Made by a program: the position numbers and the translations under genes. 16,704 nt of DNA from Entamoeba invadens IP1 (lineage: Eukaryota; Evosea; Mastigamoebida; Endamoebidae): NCBI RefSeq assembly GCF_000330505.1, contig NW_004443536.1, positions 78,569 to 95,272 of the forward strand, read 5' to 3'. Below are positions 1 through 7,944 of this stretch, piece after piece (positions within the stretch are counted from its first letter, which is position 1; each line of letters opens with the position of its first letter). Below the pieces are notes generated by a model. That model was not told where the DNA came from. It ran no database searches and saw only the letters and a list, made by a program, of their open reading frames with translations.

Positions 1-243
1 ATATTAATGGTTTATAAAAATTTATCATTTTTTTTTCATTTTACCATTGAATTTTCTTTGAAAAACTAATTAAATTTGCATTGTTTATAAAAACCATTAA
101 TTTATAACAAAATTACTTGTTGTTTAAAATTTGTCTTTGATTAAATTTATTTTTGGAAATAATTATATTTTATAATAGTAAATTCATAGTAATATTATAA
201 CTCATTATATAGTTTTAAAAATGCCGCGGACACGAAAATAATA

Positions 244-358
244 GAAAGGACACCATATACACAGGGAGGACGTCCTTTATAGCGGGAGGACGTCCCTAAA
301 CCACAAAGGACGTCCTTCGGCCGATATTCCCGTCCTTCGTCCCCATGTCCGTCCTTTC
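244..358. repeat. GC-rich palindromic repeat with three 20-bp-spaced GGACGTCC units
   Basis: GGACGTCC is self-complementary and occurs three times with exact 20-base spacing: the decamers start at 267, 287 and 307 (AGGACGTCCT, AGGACGTCCC, AGGACGTCCT). The block is bounded by inverted arms GAAAGGAC (244-251) and GTCCTTTC (351-358), and more GTCC-rich sequence lies at 331-358. It stands out sharply from the surrounding AT-rich DNA. No clean target-site duplication was found, so it could be a MITE remnant, a hairpin-forming repeat or a protein-binding cluster. Confidence 0.6.
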
Positions 359-538
359 TCTTTATTTATTAAAAAAATTATAAATATAGAATTTAGAAGA
401 CTTTTATTGATCTTTTGAACCAAATTTGATTCAATATTATTTTATTATGTAATGTTAATAATATTTGTTTTTATAATAAATTCTTAAGTGACAATAGTTT
501 TTATTTAATCATTTGTTTCTTTAAGACTTGAACTTATT

Positions 539-546
539 AATGAACT
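539..546 (+). promoter_or_regulatory. GAAC-type core promoter element of the Rab gene
   Basis: The octamer AATGAACT matches the Entamoeba GAAC element exactly. It ends 19 bases before the ATG at 566, consistent with the very short 5' leaders known in this genus. The function is inferred from motif and position. Confidence 0.5.
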
Positions 547-565
547 TGAAAAAACACACCATTAT

Positions 566-1244
566 ATGAGTAAAACACGCCTTTTAAAAACGATATTAAT
601 AGGCACTAGTGGTGTAGGGAAGACTGCCTTAATCACCACATTTTGTTGTGAAAAATTTACCAACAATTACAAAGCGACAATTGGTGCGGATTTTGTGACA
701 AAAAGTATGATTGTGGGAAACAAAGAGGTCTCCATGCAAATTGTTTGTTTTAGTTCATTACTATTTCTCCATTTCTTAAACCAACTGAATTAAATAATAG
801 TGGGACACTGCGGGAAATGAGCGCTTTGTCTCTCTTTCTGTAGCCTTTTATCGGGGTGCAGATTGTTGTGGCTTAGTTTTTGACGTATCCAACGAGAAGT
901 CGTTTGAACGGCTATTGTTTTGGAAGGACGAATTTCTACGTAACGCATGCACGTCACTTGGAGATGACAGGAAATACCCCTTTGTCATCATTGGCAACAA
1001 AACAGACAAACCTGCGGTGATAACCAGTGCGATGGTAGCCGAGTGGATTGTAGCAAATGATGTGAATGCGGTGTATATAGAGACGAGTGCATCCACTGGT
1101 GTTGGTGTTGACACTGCTTTCAACTGTTTAGCCAAAAAAGCTTTAGAGCATGACCCTGGTGATACTTTAACTTCTCAAGAAACTCACATTCAACCATTTT
1201 ATGATGATGAAGATGACGACGATGAACGCGCGACGTGTTGTTAA
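566..1244 (+). CDS. Rab7-like small GTPase (spliced)
   Basis: This is a Rab-family GTPase, a membrane-anchored switch of vesicle traffic. Splicing out 743-800 joins exon 566-742 to exon 801-1244 and gives 206 residues, a normal Rab length. Visible motifs are the P-loop GTSGVGKT (about 13-20), switch I KATIGADF, switch II WDTAGNE (60-66), NKTD (125-128), ETSAS (153-157) and a C-terminal CC for prenylation, preceded by an acidic stretch. KATIGADF, VAFYRGADCC and WKDEFL are Rab7-like. The oddity is residue 65: Rabs normally have Gln here (DTAGQE), but the codon is AAT, Asn. This suggests slow intrinsic GTP hydrolysis (inference). The gene converges on its right-hand neighbour. Entamoeba has several Rab7 paralogues and I cannot say which this is. 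Confidence 0.92.
743..800 (+). other. Spliceosomal intron in the Rab gene (58 bp)
   Basis: It begins GTTTGTTT and ends AATAATAG, matching Entamoeba intron borders. Removal joins Gln-Ile directly to the switch II motif WDTAG in frame. Reading through it hits a stop after 75 residues. Confidence 0.93.
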
Positions 1245-1423
1245 TCAATGAGTGTAAATCAACTAATAAAATATGTTATAATTGAAGCGTTGTGAATACT
1301 TCTGTTATTAATTCTACATCCCAAGAATAATAAAAAATACTATTTATTAAACTATTTAAACTAATTTAAAACTACAATAACAAAATTGCTTGAGACGTGC
1401 TAGAAGGAAGATGGTTGATCACT

Positions 1424-3169
1424 TCAGGAATAGTAATTTCTCCCCGCTATTGGCGTTCCTTCTAATTTGTATTTGACAAAAGTCGATTCGTCGGTCTGAA
1501 GTGCTATTTTCTGTAACACTTCGAAAGTGATGTCCATCTTATTATTTTTCACGTCGTCGTCGTATTCGGCTTCAGTGATTTTCTGTATTGATTGTCGCGT
1601 CTGTGTTTGTATCCCCGGGACTTCGACTGACAAATTCTCAAGTATCGCAATGATCTTCGCTAGCGACATATTCGGACATATATTTTTCCGCGCTTCGGCG
1701 TCTGCCAAAACAGACTTATCACCCAACAGCAACACACGTGAGATCTCCGAAATTGGTTCAAATGGACTCTTTTCTTTAATATTGAAGATGTGCTTCTTCC
1801 TGAAGTAATCATTTAAATAAGAAAAGACCATCGTCGCGTTCATCCCAATTTCAAAGGTGCAATTTCCCTTTTGTGGGTTGACAACTTCGTCAACAAAATA
1901 CGCGTTAATTAGACTCACCAAGTCCTTTGCAAAGACTTCGCTCAGACCGTTTAACACCCGCATACTCTCAAATGTCTTTCGCGACTCTTCAATAAACGAA
2001 ACTAACTCGTCGCACTTCACCAATTTCCTCTCAAACACATTCTCGATCACACTCTTGACTCCGATGCGTGTGATTGTCAAAATTCGTTGATATGTAGTTG
2101 ACACGGGTTCAATCAAGACTTTGATGTATTTAGCCATGGTCGAGTTCTTCATCTTCTCTCCCGTCTTTAAGACCAACACGGCAAGTCTTGTCAATGAAGA
2201 AAAGAGGTAAGTGGCCTGTTTGATATAAAGCATCTCACTCTTCGACACTTCATTCATTGCTGTTGTTGTTCGCATTAACACCTCTTCATTCCCTTCAAAC
2301 GCTTTAAACTTGAGTAACACATAAAACATGACTTCTGTCATCATAGGATTCGTTAGTGGAGTGCTTTGCGCGTCCAAATCAAATTGCATTAAACTGGAGA
2401 CTTGACTGATGTCATTAATAAATTTGTCGATTTTGGGGTCTACAGTTGCTTGTTGTGGCGATACAAACATCTCAACATTATTAACTGCTTCTTTCCCAAT
2501 GGCAGATCTCACACGTTGGTGCGCAGTTCTGACGATTCTCCGTTGCTCCATAGATGCGTATGAATCTGCTCGTGACCCATTTGCCCCTCTCTCATTTTGA
2601 GCAGATCTCGCTATGTCAGACGATATCTGTGACGACGCGGTGGTTACTTTAGAAGCTGATCTTGACGTCTTAGCACAAGAAGAAGTGGATGCCGTTTCTG
2701 GTAAAGTCGAACTTGGCTTCTTTGGGAGTGAGATGGTGTCGTAGATCTTTTCATCTGGAGAGAATTTGATGACTTCGACCTTCTCTTTGAAGGAAATGGT
2801 GTAAAAGAGTTGCATTGGAATCGACTTATATTGGAAGGAATAGTTCTGTTGGATAGGTGGGATGTTAATAATTTTCGACAAATTGATTGTAGTCTTCATG
2901 ATCTCTTTCTTCTTGAGAGGCAACTTAATTTGGAAGACAAGTTCTTTATCTTTGTAGGTCTGTTCCTTTCGACTTTTTAATATGAAAGTGCTCACAAAGT
3001 GAAACGACTGTTCGATGGCTTTATTCACTTGAAACGGATTTGTGGTCTCGTTAACTGAACCACGAGTCACTGAACATGTCAAATACCCAACTTGTTCTAA
3101 TGTGACCTCCGGAGCGGAGGAAAACACTTTGTGGATTTGCACTTTCACTTCAACTTTCTTGTGCGACAT
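1424..3169 (-). CDS. NT-C2-like / Dilute-like domain protein
   Basis: An intronless 581-residue protein starting at the ATG at 3169. Residues about 5-130 look like an N-terminal C2 domain of the NT-C2 type seen in EHBP1/EEIG1-like proteins: alternating beta strands ending in a segment like MQLFYTISFKEK. Residues about 150-215 are Ser/Thr/Ala-rich and probably disordered. Residues about 250-520 are helical. The segment at about 410-460 (FAKDLVSLINAYFVDEV, then GNCTFEIGMNATMVF) resembles the Dilute (DIL) domain of class V myosin tails and related adaptors. Such proteins link membranes or Rab cargo to the actin cytoskeleton. There is no motor domain and no obvious membrane segment. The domain calls rest on reading motifs by eye; the open frame itself is certain. 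It converges with the Rab gene, 179 bases away. Confidence 0.68.
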   Translation of the reverse strand: MSHKKVEVKVQIHKVFSSAPEVTLEQVGYLTCSVTRGSVNETTNPFQVNKAIEQSFHFVSTFILKSRKEQTYKDKELVFQIKLPLKKKEIMKTTINLSKIINIPPIQQNYSFQYKSIPMQLFYTISFKEKVEVIKFSPDEKIYDTISLPKKPSSTLPETASTSSCAKTSRSASKVTTASSQISSDIARSAQNERGANGSRADSYASMEQRRIVRTAHQRVRSAIGKEAVNNVEMFVSPQQATVDPKIDKFINDISQVSSLMQFDLDAQSTPLTNPMMTEVMFYVLLKFKAFEGNEEVLMRTTTAMNEVSKSEMLYIKQATYLFSSLTRLAVLVLKTGEKMKNSTMAKYIKVLIEPVSTTYQRILTITRIGVKSVIENVFERKLVKCDELVSFIEESRKTFESMRVLNGLSEVFAKDLVSLINAYFVDEVVNPQKGNCTFEIGMNATMVFSYLNDYFRKKHIFNIKEKSPFEPISEISRVLLLGDKSVLADAEARKNICPNMSLAKIIAILENLSVEVPGIQTQTRQSIQKITEAEYDDDVKNNKMDITFEVLQKIALQTDESTFVKYKLEGTPIAGRNYYS

Positions 3170-4086
3170 ATTTTCTTCTTTTTTAGGTCTTTAGAACATA
3201 CACCCCAACATTTTTTTATAGAAGATAACCATTCGCTAAGTAGGTGTTTTGTTTTTGATGTATACACGTTGAATTGTTTCATAGTTTTTTAGTTAGTTTG
3301 GTAATTAAAGGAAATGGTTGTTTATAGTAAGATTCTTTTACACTTTCCCCATTATATTCTTTTATTTTGCGTCTTTTTTTTTTATTTCTGTTTTTCACGT
3401 TTTATCATTTTTTGCAATACAACAGAAGTTCTTAATTAATAATATAGTTTAAATAATAATTAAATATAGTTATATTAATTTAAATAATATGTTGTGTTTT
3501 AACAAACAGCTTTTGGTTAACTTTTTAATTTCAGGATTGTTCCTTGAAACAAAAAATAATAAATTATTTAATATTTTTTACTATTATCATTGTAATGACA
3601 TTCAGTTTTTAGTTTAGTTTAAAAAACCATAATTTTATTTTGTGAAGTTTCAATAAATCAAAATCATTAATGAGTTTTTAGGTTTTATTTTCAAGTTTTT
3701 ATTTTCAGGTTTAATTACACAAATCAAATGTTTTGTTTTTTTGTATTTTAATAAAAATATTTTTTAAATTTTTTACTATTTATATATTAAAATATTATAT
3801 AAACTAAACTAATATTTAGTTTTCTTTTTAAAAGATTAAAATGAAACAATTCATATTAATTTAAAAAACTATTTTTATAAAAGGAAATTTAAGATATAGA
3901 GATTATAATTTCTAGAATTGTTTAATAAAAATTGATACAATAAAAATTATTATAAAATGTATTATATGAATAATAATATATATTATTATTTAAAAAAAGA
4001 AAAAATACAAAACCATTTTTTTAATGTTTTTATGATAATTGAACAATGAATGACTTATTTGTTTTTTTTATTATTTTCCATATATA
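3170..4086. other. AT-rich gene-free region
   Basis: Very AT-rich DNA with homopolymer runs of T and A. I see no coding sequence, RNA gene or clear repeat. The right-hand end of the stretch (about 3170-3300) should hold the promoter of the minus-strand NT-C2/DIL gene, but no exact GAAC octamer was found there. Confidence 0.7.
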
Positions 4087-4305
4087 CAGTAGGGAAAATG
4101 AACCTTAGCCCAGGAAATATACTTTAGCCCAAAGAAATTCCTATATTTTTCTTTAAAAACACGGGTTTTTACTAAAAAAATAAATATTTTAGAAAATTGA
4201 CTTTTATATCAGTATAGTTTATTATTTTAATATAACAATAGAAATAAAGTAGTTTTTATTTGGGCTAAGGTTAATTTGCTGGGCTAAGGTTTAATGGACC
4301 AACTG
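4087..4305. mobile_element. Tc1/mariner-type MITE (non-autonomous)
   Basis: A 219-bp element with 47-base terminal inverted repeats: 4087-4133 and the complement of 4259-4305 match at 37 of 47 positions without gaps. The ends begin CAGT and are flanked on both sides by TA (4085-4086 and 4306-4307), the target duplication of Tc1/mariner elements. Each arm holds two copies of the core YTTAGCCCA about 19 bases apart, possibly transposase-binding sites. The interior is AT-rich with no coding capacity. Family assignment follows from TA plus CAGT ends; no parent element is visible here. Confidence 0.8.
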
Positions 4306-4388
4306 TAATAATTAATAAATGATAATTATTCAATTCCAATGAAAAATATCAAACAAAATCTTATTTCTCAATTTATTCAAAAATTGCA

Positions 4389-4397
4389 CATTTTATT
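4389..4397. repeat. Left 9-bp target-site duplication of the Mutator-type MITE
   Basis: CATTTTATT occurs immediately outside the left end of the 4398-4840 element and again, identically, at 4841-4849 immediately outside its right end. Nine bases is the typical duplication length for Mutator-like elements. Confidence 0.8.
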
Positions 4398-4840
4398 GGG
4401 ACCTACATTGACCACCACCACCACCTTTACCAAAAAATAATATTTGCCGCGAGTGTTTTTTAAAGGGAGTCCATTTTTCAGCCACTGTTTGTGCGTCCCC
4501 ATGTCACCCACTTTCCTTGTCCGTACTGTGTGGACGCGGATGTGGTTCCCCCCCGCTTGCGGGGGGGTCAGGGGGGATCCGCGCCAAGGGAGGACTTGGA
4601 AAGTGGGTGAAACGGTGCACAAACAGACTGTTTGAGTGTGTCTTTAGAGCCTTCTTTTCAATGCTCCGTCTCACTTGGTTTCCACTAAATCAAGGTGAAT
4701 TTTCGGCATTTTTTGAATTCGGGAACCAGACCTAATATTATCCCATTTTCCTATTTACTATAATTTTAATTTGAATATGATTCGAAATAGAAAAAATAAA
4801 TCTATTTTAAGAGGTGGTAGTGGTGGTCAATGTAGGTCCC
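4398..4840. mobile_element. Mutator-like (MULE-type) MITE with 9-bp TSD
   Basis: A 443-bp element whose ends start GGGACCTACATTGACCACCA. The left arm 4398-4426 matches the complement of 4812-4840 at 28 of 29 positions. It is bounded by perfect 9-base direct repeats CATTTTATT at 4389-4397 and 4841-4849. The interior is unusually GC-rich and folds into a long imperfect palindrome (13-bp arms 4504-4516/4598-4610; 9-bp arms 4486-4494/4617-4625) around a G/C-tract hairpin. Short open frames inside it on both strands follow the palindrome and are not credible genes. It lies upstream of the sulfotransferase gene and could influence its expression (inference). Confidence 0.82.
4548..4567. repeat. C-tract/G-tract perfect hairpin inside the MITE
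   Basis: Seven C then GC, a TT loop, GC then seven G form a perfect 9-bp stem with a 2-base loop, followed by a further run of six G at 4571-4576. Such G/C tracts are striking in this AT-rich genome and form the centre of the element's internal palindrome. Confidence 0.85.
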
Positions 4841-5085
4841 CATTTTATTTATTGAAAATTCAAAACATTTAAAATATTTTGTATAAGAGCTAAAATTTGT
4901 AAATTCTGTCATATTTTATTCAATCTGAAAATGCAATTCTAATAAAATCAAAAAGTATGTTCTATTTTTGGTAAAAAAATTATATTTATCCAAAATCATA
5001 AAGTTACAAATAATAACTTTTGATAGTTTTTTCTCTATTTGTAACCAAAACATATGAAAATATGACGAACTGACAATTACCTTGA

Positions 5086-5117
5086 AATGAACTCATTATA
5101 AATTGAAGAAATGAACT
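5086..5117 (+). promoter_or_regulatory. Two GAAC promoter elements before the sulfotransferase
   Basis: The octamer AATGAACT occurs twice, at 5086-5093 and 5110-5117, spaced 24 bases apart. The nearer copy ends 12 bases before the ATG at 5130. Exact duplicates of this Entamoeba core element so close to a start codon support both the promoter and the choice of start. Confidence 0.55.
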
Positions 5118-5129
5118 TTTTTGAAAGAA

Positions 5130-6461
5130 ATGTTGCATACCAACCCATTCACATATAGTGTTGATACGACCAATAAATACGGTCTACCACTGATCCCGGA
5201 CGAACACTGGGAACCACTTTTTGCTGAGTTGGGCAAGCAGTCGATTGGTCTATTAATGCAGCTTGACCCAACACATGCAGAGTTGTATCAAAAAGAGATT
5301 CCACAGACATTCAACGACATTCCAAAACAATTCAAAGATGCAATGCATGAGATGATGGCTGGTTGCTTCGATCAAAAAAGTAAGTTGTTTGAGATGATGA
5401 CAAGAAATGTTATTGTCAAGTACGCCTCATACCTTAGATTTTTGATGGAGAGACGACTTTACAAAGAGAAGTTGGAATCAACCGACTTGTTGCCATCTCT
5501 CTTTGTGTTGGCATTGCCAAGAAGTGGGTCAACATTCCTTCATACAATTTTGTCATCAAATGCGTTGGCTGAAACAATGGCAATGTATGAGCATCTGGCG
5601 CCTGGTCCTTTCACAATGACAAGTCAGTCAAGAAAGAACTTTGGCAATCAACTTGTCTCTACTGTCCACAGTCACACCTCTACTTTGAACGAAGTTCATG
5701 TTCTCAAAAGTGCAGAACAAGCAGAAGAAGAACTCTTTTTCTTGGAAACACTTGGTCATTCATATTTATTCCCAAACGCAGTTCCACGATATGAAATGTA
5801 TCGAAAAGGGATGTTTGAACGGAATTATGAATTTGCGTATGACCAACTGAAAGATCACATGAAAATGCATCAACTTGAGTTTTCTGTTCCTGCAACAAAA
5901 CACTTTGTGATGAAAGGCGTCTCACATTTTGTTGCACTTTCTGGGATGCTGGAGACTTTTGGACAACTTTCAGACAACAACTACTTCATTTGGATTCACA
6001 GAGAACCCGTCGACGAAATCAAAAGTTTGTTGTTGATGTTAGAAGAGGCAAGAGGATGGTACTCCGATGACATTGGTTTTGATGATGAACACGACAAGGA
6101 GTGGATGGTCAAGAATGCAATTCAAGCAAACTTATTGAATCTGAAGAATTCACTTGCAATCAGAGATGCATGGATCAATGAAAATCCAGACCGCGCTTCA
6201 CGTATCATCGATGTTGGGTTCAAAGACACAATTGCACACCCCGTTGAAACAGTCAAAAGAATATACACCCGTGTTGGTCTTGAATTCAACGACGAAACAG
6301 AAAAGAAGATTCTTGAAGCAGTCAAAAACGACCCACAAAAGCAATTCGGCAAAAAGAAAGAAAACCCATTCAAAATCAACGAGCAAGACATCAGACATAC
6401 TTTCAAGTTCTACTACGACAGGTTCCCCTCTTACATGCCAAATTACTACGGCAATAACTAA
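5130..6461 (+). CDS. PAPS-dependent sulfotransferase (Sulfotransfer_3-like)
   Basis: A 443-residue intronless enzyme. LPRSGSTFL (about residues 129-137) is the 5'-phosphosulfate-binding loop of PAPS sulfotransferases. WIHREPVDEIKSLL (about 288-301) fits the 3'-phosphate-binding segment with its conserved Arg. The arrangement resembles the Sulfotransfer_3 family (LPRTGTT-type loops). It would move sulfate from PAPS to a hydroxyl acceptor; the substrate cannot be read from sequence. Entamoeba species activate sulfate in mitosomes and use cytosolic sulfotransferases to make sulfolipids, including cholesteryl sulfate linked to encystation, so such a role is plausible but unproven. No signal peptide or membrane segment is evident. 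The frame is open three codons further upstream, but the first ATG is at 5130. Its last 501 coding bases are duplicated in inverted orientation at 16204-16704. Confidence 0.9.
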   Translation: MLHTNPFTYSVDTTNKYGLPLIPDEHWEPLFAELGKQSIGLLMQLDPTHAELYQKEIPQTFNDIPKQFKDAMHEMMAGCFDQKSKLFEMMTRNVIVKYASYLRFLMERRLYKEKLESTDLLPSLFVLALPRSGSTFLHTILSSNALAETMAMYEHLAPGPFTMTSQSRKNFGNQLVSTVHSHTSTLNEVHVLKSAEQAEEELFFLETLGHSYLFPNAVPRYEMYRKGMFERNYEFAYDQLKDHMKMHQLEFSVPATKHFVMKGVSHFVALSGMLETFGQLSDNNYFIWIHREPVDEIKSLLLMLEEARGWYSDDIGFDDEHDKEWMVKNAIQANLLNLKNSLAIRDAWINENPDRASRIIDVGFKDTIAHPVETVKRIYTRVGLEFNDETEKKILEAVKNDPQKQFGKKKENPFKINEQDIRHTFKFYYDRFPSYMPNYYGNN

Positions 6462-6474
6462 TTCTTCCTACTTT
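5961..6474 (+). repeat. Left arm of a 514-bp inverted duplication (sulfotransferase 3' half)
   Basis: This stretch equals the reverse complement of 16191-16704. The bases at both ends of the match were compared directly and agree. The translations in several frames are identical throughout, which implies essentially 100% nucleotide identity. The match stops at 6474/16191, 13 bases past the stop codon, and runs off the window at the other end. Confidence 0.95.
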
Positions 6475-6596
6475 ATTTAATTATCTCAACTTAATTCAAC
6501 CAAATAATTTCTACACACACTTCAATTAATGTTTAAGATTAATGAATCAGGATTATAAGGTAGTATTTGTTTAAAGTGTTAATTAATTAATAATAA

Positions 6597-7222
6597 TCAA
6601 TCCTCCTTCATTTTCAAAACAATTTCACATAAACATCTCTGCCGCTCTTCTTTAGTCATACGGCGCATGTCGAACGGAATGATCTCTTTGTTGCAGATTA
6701 AAACACCGACATCCAAGTCGCCTTTCATGCTGACAATCTTTCCTGTTAAGTCGTTCTCTCTTCTATACAGTTAGTTGATACTCTTAAAACCTCAATAACT
6801 TATAGTACAACAAACTTGAAGTTCATCTGTGTCTGCGCCTGTTTTTTCACTTCATAAATTTGACCATCGAGTTTTTCGGAGAGTGCTTCATGCTTCTTGA
6901 GAAGGTCTTTTCTTTGTTTAATAAGTTGGTCGAGGTGAGCCGACAGTTGAAAGAGCAGAGGTGTTTGTTTAATGATTTCAGTTTTCTTGTCAGTGTTTAA
7001 GTCAATCCTCAGTGCGGCTTCTTTCTCTTCACTGATTTTGGCTTGTGCCAACAGTTCGTTTGAGAGGAATAATACCTTTTGTCTTTGCAACAACATTGCC
7101 TCATCTGCAGCGAGTATATGTGCCTCTTTTTTGATGTTTCCGAAATACATGACATCCGTCAGTCGAGCCATTTCGTTTGCGTCTCTGACGACTTCCGAGT
7201 CGAACATTGATTTTTCGTTCAT
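6597..7222 (-). CDS. Coiled-coil protein of unknown function (spliced)
   Basis: I do not recognise the family. Exon 1 runs from the ATG at 7222 down to 6816. Intron 6763-6815 is removed, and exon 2 (6762-6597) adds about 54 residues ending LKMKED before a TGA. The predicted protein is 190 residues. Residues about 40-135 are Lys/Glu/Leu-rich and helical (KKTEIIKQTPLLFQL, KQRKDLLKKHEALSEKL) with coiled-coil-like heptad spacing. The exon 2 part, with GDLDVGVLICNKEIIPFDM, looks like a small beta-rich tail. Without splicing the frame ends a few codons past the exon border. The frame is open to a TTG ten bases upstream, but the first ATG is at 7222. It is on the same strand as the ribosomal protein gene 200 bases away. 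A part in a trafficking or cytoskeletal complex is possible, but that is a guess. Confidence 0.68.
6763..6815 (-). other. Spliceosomal intron in the coiled-coil gene (53 bp)
   Basis: On the minus strand it begins GTTTGTTG and ends CTGTATAG. Removal restores a frame that continues for a further 54 codons. The phase is 2 and the join creates a Lys codon. Confidence 0.82.
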
Positions 7223-7422
7223 CACCTTCAAATGTCAAAAAAAGTTTTTGCCTTTTTTCTTCTTATTTGGGGTGTTGAAATGATAATAAAAAAGTCTGAA
7301 AATGATAAAAAATAAGATACAACAATTTTAAAAATGCTAACAAAAAGAACAATTGGAAATCAACCAAAAAATTTAGGGTTTGACGAACACGTCGAAATGA
7401 AAATCACACGGAGTAGTCTGTC

Positions 7423-7749
7423 TTAGATTTTTGATGGGTAAAGGAACACTTTAACGTTTTCACCAATGGCTTTTGGTGGGAGGTTGTGTGCAAAACGAGC
7501 TCTGACGGCACCAGCGCATCCATGGGCAGCAACAACGGTTCCATAAATAGCTCTGACAGCTGGCTTCTTGCTGCCTTTCTTCACGGCGACTTTGTATATG
7601 TAAGCGCAACGCTTTCCAATGTAAAACTCGGTGTCTTCTTTCATGTTGACACCGTCGATGTGGAGGATGGCGACGTTCGGGTAAATGTTTCTTTGTCCTC
7701 TTCTGTATCCAGCAAACACGGCATTGGTATATAATCTTGGTACTTGCAT
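7423..7749 (-). CDS. RPL35A: 60S ribosomal protein L35a (eL33)
   Basis: A 108-residue basic protein matching eukaryotic eL33, a structural protein of the large ribosomal subunit. Diagnostic segments are AVFAGYRRGQRN near the N-terminus, EFYIGKRCAYIYK in the middle, and AHGCAGAVRARF followed by NLPPKAIG and a C-terminal VFLYPSKI. The length agrees with the family (about 110). The ATG at 7749 is chosen because it gives the family N-terminus; an ATG eight bases upstream is in another frame and gives an unrelated peptide. No intron is needed. The DENN gene starts 195 bases away on the other strand, so the two probably share a divergent promoter region. Confidence 0.97.
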   Translation of the reverse strand: MQVPRLYTNAVFAGYRRGQRNIYPNVAILHIDGVNMKEDTEFYIGKRCAYIYKVAVKKGSKKPAVRAIYGTVVAAHGCAGAVRARFAHNLPPKAIGENVKVFLYPSKI

Positions 7750-7944
7750 CTCCCATTTTCGAGTTACCCTCCACCCTTTATGAACTTACTATTCGTCTAG
7801 TTCATGTATTCTATTTCATTAGCTTTTTCTCTCGTAGTAACATCCCGTATATTCCCATGTGTTTGAAACATTATAATTTGATTGTATTATTACCTCAAAA
7901 TAATTATTAAAAATTCTCATCATACAAAATCAAATCGTGAAGTG
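7750..7944. promoter_or_regulatory. Divergent promoter region between RPL35A and the DENN gene
   Basis: This 195-base gap separates two head-to-head genes. On the minus strand ATGAACT (7799-7805) matches seven of eight bases of the GAAC element, about 50 bases before the RPL35A start. No exact octamer is seen for the DENN gene. Confidence 0.4.

Larger units (their letters stand above)
1..565. other. AT-rich intergenic region upstream of the Rab gene
   Basis: No gene is supported here. The stretch is very AT-rich apart from a GC-rich palindromic repeat at 244-358, listed separately. A weak inverted repeat (TTAATGGTTT near 4 and AAACCATTAA near 91) is short enough to be chance in such sequence. 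The last 30 bases contain the likely core promoter of the Rab gene. Confidence 0.7.

Noticed and set aside
4..101. Inverted repeat TTAATGGTTT / AAACCATTAA at the window start
   Set aside because: The arms are only about 10 bases of A/T-rich sequence with no target duplication, which is expected by chance here.
848..1135. Open frame opposite the second Rab exon
   Set aside because: It is the antisense shadow of a clearly conserved Rab coding sequence.
4377..4735. Short open frames of 63-81 residues on both strands inside the Mutator-type MITE
   Set aside because: They follow the element's palindromic GC-rich core on both strands, are biased in composition and resemble no protein family.
5121..5129. 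Upstream TTG as start of the sulfotransferase (also TTG near 7231 and 7882 for two other genes)
   Set aside because: Nuclear genes of this kind use ATG, and the first in-frame ATGs are at 5130, 7222 and 7945.
7460..7774. 104-residue frame overlapping RPL35A in another frame
   Set aside because: It has no family resemblance, while the overlapping frame is an unmistakable eL33 ribosomal protein.
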